From: Nephrocerus scutellatus
Taxonomy: Eukaryota > Arthropoda > Insecta > Diptera > Pipunculidae
Direction: 5' to 3'
DNA: 64,000 nucleotides
Assembly (NCBI GenBank): GCA_947095585.1
Contig: OX352761.1
Coordinates: 95,437,333-95,501,332 of the forward strand
The translations under genes and the position numbers were made by a program. Under the pieces are notes generated by a model. It worked only from the letters and a program-made list of their open reading frames with translations. It was not told where the DNA came from and did not search any database. Shown one piece after another: positions 49,461-61,026 of the stretch (its first letter is position 1; the number at the start of each line of letters is the position of its first letter).

Positions 49461-50130
49461 GACACCACGATATGAGGTAGCAGTAGCTTACTCAATAGAC
49501 TCGTTTAAGCGGGAAGTGCAGTCAGCAGAGAAAGAAAGAAATGTAATAAATTTAGTAGGCAACGATCGCCATCTTAAAAAAGTAAGAGACAAGGGTCGCC
49601 ATGTAATGAATTTTGTGTGAAAGCAGGATCGCCATGTAAAATGTTTCAGTAGAGTAGGGCTACAAAAATATCTTGCTATCGAATGTTGCATCAAAAAGAA
49701 AAACAGAAGGACTCTGATTTCAAAATTTGGACCTGCAGTAAACTGCAACCGATCATTTTCTTTGTTTGGACATGCAGTAAACTGCTTCGAAACCAATTCT
49801 TTTCTGCTTATTTTCGCTTTCGGCAAAAGTATAGATTGGAGGAGAAACAATAGAGTTGGAAATCTGATTAAATCCCAATTTATTTGTTGATCGGTCTCGC
49901 TTTATAGTTCGACCTAAAGTTTTCAATACAACATTTTTAAATACACGTAATCTGTGCCTATGTGTTACATAAAGTTAGTCCTATGTACGAATATCTGTTA
50001 CATCTAGATCTCTATGGTTTCTTGTAGGTATCAAAGATTTTTTTATAAAACAAAAGGTACGTAGAGTTCTCCATCTTATTGTGCCATAATAGCACAGTCC
50101 CATGCGCTGGGTAACTCGTTCATAAAGTAA
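49461..50130. other. Short direct repeats, no gene recognised
   Basis: GGATCGCCATGTAA-type words recur three times (near 49565, 49595 and 49627). TTTGGACCTGCAGTAAACTGC-like text occurs twice about 40 bp apart (near 49727 and 49767). Otherwise unremarkable. Confidence 0.5.
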
Positions 50131-50134
50131 TAAA

Positions 50135-51145
50135 ACAACCCATAAAAATTAAAATTTTTCGGGGATACACAATGTGCAAAGTTTGAATAAAATCGGGCAA
50201 CACGTGTATAAAATATAAAGTAAAGTCCGGTTAATTTTTTTTAAAAAAATTTGTATTGCGCCACACAACCCCGGGGCCCGGGGTCTCCAAAATTTTTTAC
50301 AAAAAGTGTTGTCCATCGGAGATAAGAGCGTATATAAAATTTGAAGATCATCGAGTTAATTTTTTTTTCTGGGTTAATTTTTAAAATTTTTATATTGGCA
50401 CCCTGAGGCCCGGGGAGCCCCAAATTTTAATAGAAAGTTTTGTCTCTGGAAATACACATGTGTGCAAAATTTCAATAAAATCGGGCTTTGGAAAATGGGT
50501 TAAAAATTGAACGCAATATTCCACGACAAACAGACCGACCGACCGACAGACAGACGTGCCACGGGCAAGCGATATAAAAATTGAAATTTTTCTTGTAAAT
50601 TTTCTAATCGGAGATTCGATTTTGTGGTGAAATTCCCCATTTTGTGATGAAAACATAGCAGCCACAGCGCATGGTTGGTGCGACGAACACATAACGACGT
50701 ACGAAGTACCACTAAAATTTTTTCTTTTAAGTTTAGTTAAGCTGTAAAGCAGTGTGAGTGCGTAACCAGTTCTTCATATAATCGTAATATTGTACAACCA
50801 CAAATTAAGAATGCACTCACACAACTGAGTGTAGAACACATTTTAATTGCGGAACCATTCAGTTTTGTATAAAAATATTGGTTCCACTTCCTCTTGATAG
50901 TTCTATACTCTCTGCTGCAACACTGCTTACAGCGCATCAGCTCATCAGCACACACAGAGCACAGTCATTTTAGTATGATATGATCTAATGCCGTTAAATG
51001 GAAAAATTTGTATGGAAGCCCCCCGATCCCCCCGATCCCCCCGATCCAACCGATGAAATTTTAATAGAAAGTATTGTCACCGGAAATAAACATGTGTGCA
51101 AAATTTCTGACTAGCCAACCAGCCAGCCACAGGCACGCGAAGTTA
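50135..51145 (+). repeat. ACATGTG repeat, composite of two or three copies
   Basis: AAAACAACCCATAAAAATTAAA starts at about 50132. Tandem core blocks and a GACCGACCGACAGACAGACG tract follow, ending near 50575. A second start (GAAATTTTTCTTGTAAATTT, TCTAATCGGAGAT) is at 50581. The CACAGAGCACAG...GATCTAATGCCGTTAAATGG block and ATGGAAGCCCCCCGATCC with ACATGTGTGCAAAATTT follow, ending AGTTAATATAGAGAATTTAT at 51141. Confidence 0.75.
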
Positions 51146-51436
51146 ATATAGAGAATTTATAAAAAAGGATCACACGGCATGCTCGCTAAGGGAGTCAGTT
51201 TGGTCAGTGAGCCCTGTTGCTTGGAACTTCGTTGCCATTGACAAGTTCGGTCGGCTGATGTTCTTTTCCGCCGTTTATGCTTTTGATTTTTGTATGCTTT
51301 GGTACACGGTGCACAGTATACTACGTGTATTCGGTTTTTGTGGTCAAACTATGTTCCTCACAGTAGACAAGGAAGTGGTTGATAGCAACTACTCTTAAAT
51401 CATTGTCTTTCAGTCACTTATAGGTTTACTTTTACA
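51146..51436. other. No recognised feature
   Basis: A 63-codon frame (51207-51398) is not recognised. No repeat motif was seen. Confidence 0.4.
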
Positions 51437-51875
51437 GGAACTTTATTTTTTTTACATAGTAAAAGGAAGTATAGTAATCATAAAATTTTTCGAACTCGGT
51501 ATTTTTGCAGATTAATCCATTACTGTCTCTCCTGAGTCAGAAAAAGGGAAAATAAAAAAAATCTTTGTCTGGCTGTGTATCTGTCTGTGCCCACTCTATA
51601 GCCCAGATGTCTGAACTCAGCGGGATGAAAATTCATATATAAGCTTTTTACATAAATTGTGATAACCGGAACTGATAGTTTACTTAGATAGTTTTTCGAG
51701 TTTTTGCAAATAACTAAAAAAGTATAGGACTTATGAGAAAGCTGTTAAGTGCAAAAGAAATTTAAAAAATAAAATAAAAAAAAATAAAAAAAATTTAATA
51801 TACATTTACTGAAGATTCTGGCCGGCCACGTACGTATAAGAAAGTCGTGTTGTGCCCAGACCTCCATTATTTTTT
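51437..51875 (+). repeat. Dispersed repeat family B, full-length-like copy
   Basis: It begins ACATAGTAAAAGGAAGTATA then GTAATCATAAAATTTTTCGA. GAGTCAGAAAAAGxGxAAA, CTGTCTGTGCCCACTCTATA, TTCATATATAAGCTTTTTAC and CAGTTTTTCGAG-like text follow. It ends with an A/AATAAA-rich block, ATACATTTACTGAAG and GTCGTGTTGTGCCCAGACCT. The same order with 80-90% apparent identity is at 59422-59830. Confidence 0.75.
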
Positions 51876-52211
51876 GTTTCCTATAAAACGTAACTTTTAA
51901 TATTGTTATTGAACCTCAAAGAAACGCAGTTCCGTTTAGGGGAGGTATTCCATAATTAACTGTTTTCTCATCTTTGAAAGATATAAAGTAGATATATAGG
52001 TATCGAGTTTTTTGTAATTTTTTCTGGAGGCGAAATTGTGGCGAGGTTATGTCAACTTTTTTTTGTTCCACAAGTTTTCGTTTAGCACCAGCACTATTAT
52101 TTTTACTACGAACATCTGACCGATAAAAAGATGTTCGCAGTAATTACTACTCCGATATTACTTTTGATAACATACGACTAATAATGTATTATTTAATACC
52201 TTAGCATTTTG

Positions 52212-52530
52212 AGTTCATATCATAATAATAATATTCGGCGCGACAGATCGGTCCAAGGCCTTACTTCTCGCGACCATTTGTGCTGCGCATGTTAATTAAT
52301 ATTTGGACACACACAACTGGAAGGGACATACAATTTAGGGCCGGATCCGAACGGCGAATTGAGAAGCTTTTTCGTAACAAGGTATTTTACTCTCGGAAGG
52401 TTGTCACCCATTCGCGATAGGTGGGACACCGTGAAAAATACTTTTGATGTTGCTGGGATTCGAACCTGAACCTCCTGCTCAGCAGCCATGTGCACTTCCA
52501 CTGAGCCACATGGCTCAGTTCATATCATAA
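52212..52530 (-). mobile_element. tRNA-derived SINE with perfect 14-bp target duplication
   Basis: AGTTCATATCATAA occurs at 52212-52225 and 52517-52530, flanking the element (52226-52516). On the - strand the head is GAGCCATGTGGCTCAGTGG (A box) and GGTTCGAATCCCAGCAACAT (B box). The body carries GTGTCCCACCTATCGCGAAT, and the 3' tail is TATTATTATTATG. It is the best-preserved SINE here and shows LINE-type target-primed insertion. Confidence 0.93.
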
Positions 52531-54229
52531 AAATATCATATTATTCCAATCCGATAATTACACAGAATAATTTAAAAATCGTTTTCCGTATGGAAATAAA
52601 ATTATTGTTGCTAAATATCATTAAGCATAAGTAGATAAGCAATTTATTATGCTGGTGTACGTTTCTCTATGTAGTATTTCTTAAATTAAGTTGAATTACG
52701 TATACTCGTCTTTAGAATGAAGTCCAAATAAATATTGTGGCAATGTGTCGACGGACGACAAGGCACCAAACGAGCTATATTCTCAATAAGAATCATACTC
52801 ATACACTAACACTTATATACTACGTATATTACAATAGTTATCCTATGCAGCAAAAGCTCAAACAATTATTGTAAAAGCGATACATATATGTTAAAGTGAT
52901 GGAGCCCCAATAAACATTTGCTCGTTGCTTTGAATAGATAACGTGTAGAATGTAGACCATAGACCATCCTGACAACGAGCTCTTCAAAAGTGAAAAGCAT
53001 AGCACCGGTACACTGAACAACAAATCAATGGTCTGCACTAGTGGTACAGACTTTTGAAATATCTACAAAAAAATTAGTTTAAAAGTCAACCTTGTAGGCG
53101 AAAACTGTCAAGTTTTGTCCTTCCTGCACCATTCGACAACGATGACTACGTTGACATTGTTATACGACAACAACGGTGAGGTAGCCAATTGCCCCCCTGG
53201 GACAATTGAGAACACGCAGTCTCCTGTAAAACATAAAAATCTTCGTAGGAAACATTTATAAGACATCGTTTATGCGTTCTTTTGTCGTCCTTTTTCAGCA
53301 CACTTAACCCCAATACACAATTTAATCTTAACTTTATTCCCCAAGAAGCTAAGTTTTGGTGCTCTTTCCTGTAAGTAGCCAAAAGGTGGTGCAGAGAAAA
53401 ATACTTGCAAGCGTGTTTACTATTCCCCAATCGTCGATTCGAAAGCACAGGGTAGCCAGATTTGTTAATAATTTGTGTACTTTTTCATCGCTTCTCGTGT
53501 TTCTCTAGCATTTGCCTAATCCAAGTATTTTTCATTTGCTTTTGACACTTAAATATTTGCTCTAACAGGTACATCTTTAACCGTCCATCTTCAAGCAATA
53601 TGTGTGACACGCCGAATCGATGCTATGAACATACTGATTTGTCATTAATCTTCTCCATCCACAACTATACATGCGTATCACACATTATTTTAAAACGTAT
53701 TTTTGTTGTGAAAGGTTCTATATTATTTTGTAAAATTGTAGTAATTACCCAAAATGCTGGCATATCTCTGGATAAATTGATGAAATCCACCCCAAAACTT
53801 TGATGTCTACCAACGATAGAGGACATTTCGTTCGCACAAATTAATTGATTGTAGGTCTTAGTCTCGAAGCATTTCGATAACAAATGAATTATGACACGCA
53901 GCTTGAATACTATAAGATGTTTTGGTTGAATTTGCATTTATTTTATTGTTATATTATTTTTATATTTCAGTTTAAGAGAGCGTACCTTGTTAATATCTTT
54001 ATGTTTTAACCAGTAACTCAGATCTTTCCTTAAAATTCGAGTGCTGGTACAGTAACACATATTAAGTTGGTTATTTTTAAAAACTCTTTATATTAATTTT
54101 GCGCCCGAATGTGTTTTTTTAGGTGGAGGTTAAAAATCTTCTAAAGGACTTCCCATGTGCACCATTAGCATTCACATCACATTAGCGAGCGAGTATTAGA
54201 TTATTATTGACTAAAACCAACCCCCATAT
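52531..54229. other. No recognised feature
   Basis: AT-rich DNA. Frames at 53448-53146 and 53937-53665 (both - strand) are 90-100 codons long but match no family I know. They lack splice or promoter context that would support a gene. Confidence 0.4.
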
Positions 54230-55325
54230 CTGCTGGCCTGTTAACTCACTGCGGTACCACCAATTAAGGCATTTCTTCGCAGGCCAGGTTTATTTCTTCC
54301 TTAGCTAAATAAACTCTCTGCTTCTTGCAGCATGTTCATCTCGGCGAAGTTGCTGCATCACGCTGGCTATGAGTTCGTTGACTATTGGCATTCTTTATAG
54401 CTTGTTCTTGTCCATATTTCATAGTTCATTGCTGCAATCTCTCTCCCTAGGTTAATTTTATATTCATCCTTTTGGTTGTGGTTCCATTTTAATCTAGGCA
54501 ATGCGTTGATAATGATTTCTGTACTACTCGACTCTTGTGAAGAGAATTCGAACGAGGTTACAATTGGTAGGTTATTTGAAAAATTCTGCAATTGTACTTC
54601 AAATTTCTTGATTAGATTGTTCCATTTTCCACCGAACATATCAGTTGGTAATTGACCTCTCCATATTTTCTCGCATCCCATACTTGGATGTCTGCCATCA
54701 ACGTTTGTGTCCACCAATCCCATCTACGCTGCCATTCCATTTAGCTACGATTTCGTATAATTTCTCGTACGCTTAACTCCGCTTGATTGTTGGTTGGTGA
54801 GGTCTCTCACTGCCGCTGCTTCTATTGCATTAACATCGAGCAAGGGTCGAGCTAGCAGTTTTCTTATCGGCGTTTAGGCCCACCGATATTGGGTATAATC
54901 CTAGCTGTACTGTCCACTGTACGCGATGCCTAGCGCCCAGCAGGACTGCGAAGTATTTTATATGCGGGATCGATGTTATGATATGTTCGCCAACAAGGAT
55001 TGTCATTCTTTTCACCTCTTTTCTGCTACTTATCAGTACAGCTTCGCTTTTGTGATCCACTTGCACTAACCCGGCTTCATGCAGCCAATCTCTGACATAC
55101 CAGATCATTTTATCACATTTTTGCGTTACCTCCACAATCGTCTTAGCATCAACCACCATTACTATGTCATCGACATATCCGACGATTTCTACTCGTCTAA
55201 TTGTAATTTCTGATCGTCTAATTGTAAGAATGCCGCCATACATCGCGTTCCATAGTAGTGGTCCAACTACCGAGCCCTGTGGTATTCCTCCGGTAACTTT
55301 GAATTGCTTGGGGCCCTCCTAAGTG
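54230..55325 (-). mobile_element. R1-type LINE fragment (RT with YVDD)
   Basis: The - strand reads VTGGIPQGSVVGPLLWNAMY, then VEIVGYVDDIVMVVDAKTIV (RT motif C), IWYVRDWLHEAGLVQVDHKS and EAVLISSRKEVKRMTI, all typical of R1-clade RT. Further down a frameshifted EWQRRWDWWTQ...IQVWDARKYGEVNYQL corresponds to the R1 C-terminal domain. The remaining frame to 54382 (LPRLKWNHNQKDEYKINLGR) may be LINE-derived but is not identified. Confidence 0.75.
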
Positions 55326-55365
55326 TTGTACAGACTTCTTCGATCTCCGACATTTTCTATAATAA

Positions 55366-56278
55366 CTAGCTGATTACCCGGCGTTGCCCGGGTATTTATT
55401 CATCCCAATCTTCTATTAGGCAGGGGTAGAGAATGATATCTATCTATAATGTAAAATTGCAGTTTTTATTAAAAAAAAATTAGTTAAAAAAATATATTTT
55501 AAATTAAAGCTATAGTATTCAAATTATAAAATAAAATGAAATAAACATACATAAACTTAATTTAAAACAAAACTTAGTTGTATACAATGTTTTTAGTTTC
55601 ACCTTCAAGAATAAATCAAACTGTCCGTGGGAAAAACATGACGATCTCAAATCTATACTCCGCAGTACTTAATAAACTGTCCGACTTATTGATCGTCATC
55701 GAAAACGCAAGTTTTAACGGAAATTGCAATCTCTTAAATTTAAAAGGTAGATCCATCGAAATAAGTGCTATCCGGATAAGAACTGTTTCGCACTGTCCCT
55801 TTTACGCACAGTCGTGTGCCGTTGCAAAGTTTTGCCGAGTCGAGAATCCGTAGTAAAATAATTGGAGATCAAATCACCGTTCAACTCATCGACACTAATA
55901 TCGGTCACCCCCCCCTCCCTCAGTTATCGACCTCATCCCCCTACAGCTGTCTTACCATCACCATTCAACTCAGCGACCCCGAAAACCATATAATCAACAC
56001 TAATATCGATTAAGTCACCCCCTGCGTGAATAGGAGTGTATTACCAGCACTATTCGTCTCGGCGATACCGAAAACCGTGGGTCCGACACTAAAAACGCCT
56101 GCCACGCCTCCCCCAGCCAAAAAACCTGCTTCCACCCACCACCTATATTTGATTCCAGATAGGAACTAATATGTATACCAAGTTTGGTTGAAATTGGTCA
56201 AGGTGTTCCAGAGCTAGATAGGCACAAACAAATATACAAATATACAAACAAATAAATTCTCTATATTATATATATAGA
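55366..56278 (-). mobile_element. Non-autonomous Helitron with both termini
   Basis: Read on the - strand it starts TCTATATATATAATATAG (56278) after an A. It ends with the hairpin ACCCGG-GCAACG-CCGGGT (55393-55376) followed five bases later by CTAG (55369-55366) and a T. This is the Helitron signature: 5' TC, subterminal 3' hairpin, CTRR and insertion between A and T. There is no coding frame. The interior holds the widespread insect motif CCAAGTTTGGTTGAAATTGG (complement orientation). Confidence 0.9.
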
Positions 56279-56280
56279 TT

Positions 56281-56402
56281 TGGTCCCAAGAGTCGAGGGG
56301 CACCCACATAAATTTCTTTAGAATTAAGCAGTTTCTATTTAAAGTTTGCACACGTGTGTATCTCCGATTATAGAATTTACATGAAAATTTTTATGGGTTG
56401 GT
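56281..56402 (-). repeat. ACATGTG repeat, short antisense copy abutting the Helitron
   Basis: TTGCACACGTGTGTATCTCC, GATTATAGAATTTACATG and TTTTTATGGGTTGGTTT are the 5' end of the family in reverse. Its inner edge coincides with the Helitron 5' end, so the Helitron may have inserted into it. Confidence 0.65.
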
Positions 56403-56854
56403 TTGTACTGTGTCGACTCCATGATTCTTTGTTCCTTTATCGTTGTAGGTTGTTATCCTTTTTAGCTTAAGTTTTAAGAATATTATTGTTCTACAAGAAA
56501 ACTTTAGTGTTTTGCTCAATTCACATTGCCACGTGACGACGAGAGCTAGATGCGTGATGCAATTCTCAAAATCCACGCGGTGAGACGACGTGAGAGTGTA
56601 CTTTTATGACATGATAATTTAGAATTGACATTCGTCGTCCGCTTCCCGATGGATGTCTTAAATGTGAATACCCGGCGAGAGCGAGACTGGGACCTTTTAT
56701 TGCGGGAGGTATTTGATTCATTCTATCAGCCACCACCTCAGAAAGATATCAGTTTCCCCTATGCAATAAAATATTGTAAAAATTCAGATTCGAAGAATGG
56801 TTTTTTCAAGACTTTATATGGTGCACACTTTCAGAAGATGAACATTTAAAAAAA
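56403..56854. other. No recognised feature
   Basis: A 74-codon frame (56625-56849: FPMDVLNVNTRRERDWDLLL) is not recognised. Confidence 0.4.
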
Positions 56855-57127
56855 AACCAACCCATAAAAATTATAATTTTTCATGTAAATTCTTTAATCG
56901 GAGGTACATATGTGTGCAAAGTTTTAATAAAATCCGGTTAATTTTGAAAAAAAATTATATGGGAGCCAAGTTGCCCGATCACTTTCAAATTTTTATAGAA
57001 AGTGTTTTCATTCGAGATATAAATACATGTGTGCATAGTATGAAAAGAATCGGATTATAGGAAGTGAAATACATATAAATTGATCACAAGATTTGCCTAC
57101 AAACACACGCGAACGCAAAGTTAATAT
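56855..57127 (+). repeat. ACATGTG repeat, split by RTE copy E
   Basis: It starts AACCAACCCATAAAAATTAT and runs through ACATATGTGTGCAAAGTTTT and ATGGGAGCCAAG to GCAAAGTTAATAT at 57127. There the RTE tail begins. The missing end ATAGAGAATTTA is found at 59029-59040, on the other side of the RTE. Confidence 0.85.
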
Positions 57128-59028
57128 CATCATCATCATCATATTTGGCTCTACAACCTGGGTACGGTCATGGCCTCCCGCAAAAAGTCTCTCCATCGGT
57201 CCCGTCCCGATTTCAAGCCAGTTTGGCATCCCTAAACCCTGGGCGTCCTGGTCTACGCCATCCTTCCAGCGTAGGTTTGGCCGGCCTCGCTGTCGTGTTC
57301 CATAAATCCTACCGCAAAGGACTTTCCGAGCAGGAGCCTCTGCGCTCATGCGAGCTAGGTGTCCTGCCCATCGGAGCCTACCGAGCCTAATTTTCTTCAC
57401 GATGTCGACACCGCGTTAAAATTCGTAGATCTCATCACTATAGAGTCTCCGGAATCATCCTTCCTCACATACGGGGCCAACAATTCTCCGTAAGACTTTT
57501 CTCTCGAACGCGATTAAGCGGTCAGAATGCTTTTTACTAAGCACCCATATGTAAGTACTGGTATGACCATTGTCTTATATATTAGCAGCTTGTGACTATA
57601 GTAGGTTTTGTTGGCTTTAAGCAATCGTCCGTTTCTTTCTGGTTCCATGCTGTTATCGGATGCTACAGTTGACCCGAGATAGTTAAAGGTTTGCACTACT
57701 TCTTATTCTACTAGCAAACGTGGCCACCATGTACTTTGTTTTGCTCTCATTTATGTGCAGCCCCAGATTTCATGCCGCCTGCTCGATCTGGATGAAATCT
57801 TCCTGTACAGCTCTTCGGATGTTAATATCGTCTGCGTAAGACATTATCTGAATGGACTTATACGCCAGGTTGAAGAGGACGCAGGCCAGTCCATTCCCTT
57901 GCCGGAGCCCGTTATAGATGTTGAATGGGCTTGATAGTGATCCGGATATTTTTACTTGGCTGATAACATTGGTCATGGTCAACCTACATAGTCGTGTCAG
58001 TTTATTTGGGTTGCCGAATTCTCTTATGGGTTTATAAAGTTCTATTCTGGCTGTATTATCATTTCATATAGGGGGCTTTAAAGTCACTAAAAAGATGGTG
58101 TAGTGAGTTTTGAAACTCTAGACATTTTTCCATCACCTGCATAAGGGTGTACATCTGATCAATTTTTGATTTGGCTGGGATGAAGCCACACTGGTATGGA
58201 CCAATGATGACTAGCGTATGGTGCTATCCTGTCTTGAAGGATAGAGGAGAAAATATTTACCGCAGTAATGTGGGGCCTCATATTTTTATCAGTTTCGCTG
58301 GGATCCCATCAGATCCCGGGGCCTTATTATGTTTGAGCCGATTTATCGCTCTGCTAACTTCGTCTATGCTTGGTGGCGGCAGTATGGTATGGTCTTCGGT
58401 CATTGGTGGAGCCTCCAATTCCTCAGTTAACGGTTGCTTTTCCCATCACTCTTAGATGCCTTTAAGATCGGCGATCAGATTACCCTCTTTGTCCTTGCAG
58501 TATGTGCAACGCGGCGTATATTGCGAATACTGCGGACTCTTTGGTAGAACTTCCGCGCCTGGTGCGGTCCTTGCTCTCTGTACTGTTCTAGTTCACAGAC
58601 GAGATTCTTCTCCAAGGCTGCCTTGTTTCTTCGGTGAACTGTTTTTTCATATCTTCTGAGCTCTTTATATTCATCTTCGCGTGCCCGCGTTCTATGAGAT
58701 TGTTGCATTGCTCGGTACGCAACATTCTTACGTTCAGTCGCTCGCTTACATTTGCATAAGATTGAGTCAGCAGTACTATTGACAGTATTTTTCAGGCGTG
58801 TCCATTTCTCTTGTACGCCTGATATCTCAGCCCCAGGACTTACTCTCCCATCATTTAGGGCGAGTCCTATCGCTTGACCCTTGTTGTTTCTGGTCTCTTC
58901 GTTGCGAAGGGCAGCCGTGTTGCCTCGAATCTGATTCGCGGATGTTGTCTTTCTTTATGATGTAATCAGCGCTCGGAGCACCATACCAACAAGATTGCTT
59001 TAAAGCGTCTCCTGGATTGATGCGGTGG
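57128..59028 (-). mobile_element. RTE-like LINE, copy E, 5'-truncated insertion into an ACATGTG repeat
   Basis: The TGATGATGATGATG 3' tail is at 57128. The C-terminal block HLARMSAEAPARKVLCGRIY...RGRPNLRWKDGVDQDA lies within 57400-57008 and preserved SYADDINIRRAVQEDFIQIE within 57982-57770. The linker (58708-58475, EDEYKELRRYEKTVHRRNKA) is nearly identical to copy D. The 5' end is truncated at 59028. It shares the TCATTTCATATA indel with copy C. Several stops and small deletions are present. Confidence 0.88.
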
Positions 59029-59040
59029 ATAGAGAATTTA

Positions 59041-59421
59041 AAAAAAATAAACATTCGGTTTAAGCTTAATACTCGAATTATATTCATTCTTTTTTCAGAT
59101 TCAGACTTACTTTGGGTTTTCCGTATATTTGGTTTAATTTCTCTTCTTCAAAATATGCTAACTATTCGAATGGTTTTCAATTTAATATGTTATAGAAAAT
59201 AATATCGAATTCTTTCGGGACTAAAAGAGCAAAAAGAGATGCCCTAAATGTCATTTCATGTTCTTTCGGGACGTGAAAAATTTTTATTTTGCTTTAGATG
59301 ATTTTAAAAACTCTCGAGTTTTTGCTAGAGTTGATACATTTTTACACATACATGGAAATAACGCGTTCGAACAAAAATAAACTGTCGGCTAACATAAAAT
59401 GTAATCAAAAACAACACGTTT
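59041..59421. other. No recognised feature
   Basis: AT-rich. A CTTTCGGGACTxAAAxA motif appears twice (59211 and 59265). Nothing else was seen. Confidence 0.4.
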
Positions 59422-59830
59422 TACTTTCTTTTACATATTAAAAGAAAGTGTAGTAATCATAAAAATTTTCGAACTAGGGATTTTTGCAAATTTACCCATC
59501 ACACCTGAATCAGAAAAAGCGGAAAAAATGTCTGTCTGTCTGTGTCCACTCTACAGCCGAGACGGCAGAGCTTATGTGAATAAAAATTCATATTTAAGCT
59601 TTTTACATAAATTGTGAGGTGTCAGTTGATTTTGACGGAAATCTGACAACCGGAAGTGACAGTTCACTTGGGCAGTTTTTCGAGTATTTGGAAATAACTT
59701 AAAAAGTACAGCTCTTATGAGACATCTTTTAAGTGAAAAAAATAGAAAGAAAAATAAATAAAAAATAAATATACATTTACTAGAGTCCGTTAAAGAAAGT
59801 CGTGTTATGACCACACCTCCATTTTTATTT
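59422..59830 (+). repeat. Dispersed repeat family B, second long copy
   Basis: This is colinear with 51437-51875: TAGTAATCATAAAAATTTTC, GAATCAGAAAAAGCGGAAAA, TGTCTGTCTGTCTGTGTCCA, CTTTTTACATAAATTGTGA, then the A-rich block and AAAGAAAGTCGTGTTATGAC. It has about 40 bp (GGTGTCAGTTGATTTTGACG...) that the other copy lacks. Confidence 0.75.
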
Positions 59831-60480
59831 TAAAAAAAAACAGCTACAAACAAACACAAGCGTCTTATCATGTTCCTTGGAACAGAATAGAAGTGCTAGT
59901 TCTGTGGAAATCCTAAAAAATACGACATAAGATTGCCTTATTTGAAGTTAATTCCAAGAAAAACTATCGCTTGGCTACTCTGACTTGACCAACGCACAAT
60001 GATCTGTTTATAGAATTCATTTCTTTTTATTAAATTTTGTACGGTAAATTCCCAATTTCAGTGACTAGTGACGAGTATTTCCCGATAATAATGACCCTTA
60101 GGTTGTCGGTTCGTCACGTCGCGAAGTGGGAAATCGTATTGTGCTAATGAATAAAACGCCAACAATAACAAACAACGCAACGATCCTTTCAATAAATTCT
60201 TATATTCTTAGGAAAAAATAATTAACGAAGATGTTGAATAGTGTAAGACAAAAGTGCAACAGAATCAACAACGACATTTTCCAATGCACTATTTAGTCAT
60301 TTGAAAGTTATAAATTTGAAAAAAATGTTTTTTATTGTGCGCTAAAAACACCAAAAAAACTTCTTGGGGAAATAGCTGCCAATGATCCTGACCATGCTTC
60401 AGCCATCGAATGTAACCAAGGATGGAACTTTTTGAACTCTTTGGCTTTGTGTGTGTAAAGTTTACTCTGGAGATACGCAA
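59831..60480. other. No recognised feature
   Basis: AT-rich DNA with no recognised motif. A 63-codon - strand frame (60480-60289) is unrecognised. Confidence 0.4.
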
Positions 60481-60530
60481 AAGTTAAAAGTCAAAACTTC
60501 TGAAACACCGGAACTTTTGGGTGTATAAAA

Positions 60531-60788
60531 ATGAAAATCGCTGGTTATATTGGTATATTAGCATTTACAGTGCTTGTATATATTCGTTCTGGGTATACCC
60601 TGGATGGGAAATTTTCTGACGAAGTGTAATATAAATACAACATTTATTATGGTGTAGTCCCAATACACAAATGGTGTGAAAGTAACTATAAGCGTACTTA
60701 TTTTTTCTGTTGTTGTTTTATTTTTTAGGAGAAAAAATCTTCAAGCTATCTTTTGGTTAAAAATAAGCCAATAATTACAAGCGTCTAG
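60531..60788 (+). CDS. Possible two-exon gene for a small secreted peptide
   Basis: ATG at 60531, preceded by TATAAAA, opens MKIAGYIGILAFTVLVYIRS then GYTLDGKFSDE, a convincing signal peptide with a hydrophobic core. A donor-like GTGTAA (60624) and a pyrimidine-rich acceptor ending TTTTTTAG (60728) would join 60531-60623 to 60729-60788. The extension is EKKSSSYLLVKNKPIITSV and stop, giving 50 aa. Unspliced, the frame stops after 32 codons. No family is recognised. The donor is weak, and the support is only the signal-peptide pattern and splice-like sites, so this is tentative. Confidence 0.3.
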
Positions 60789-61026
60789 GTACTAATGTGT
60801 TCTTCGATGTAGTGTCTGATAAGCGAAATAGAACTTTTATACTCATTTTTTTTTGACTGGATTTTCAGCTTGGACATAAAGAAGATTTGCCTTGGCCAAG
60901 AGGTCGATAGGTAAAACTCTCGAGATTACCAAAATACCTGGCTTGTGAAGTTGTGGGACAGCAAAAGTCTTTACTGTCTGAACAATGGACTCCAGTAAGC
61001 AGTGGGTGACATTTTTTTTTAGGAAC

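Noticed and set aside
54382..54723. 113-codon - strand frame as a host gene
   Set aside because: Its first part is a frameshifted R1 C-terminal region, and the remainder lacks support as a separate gene.
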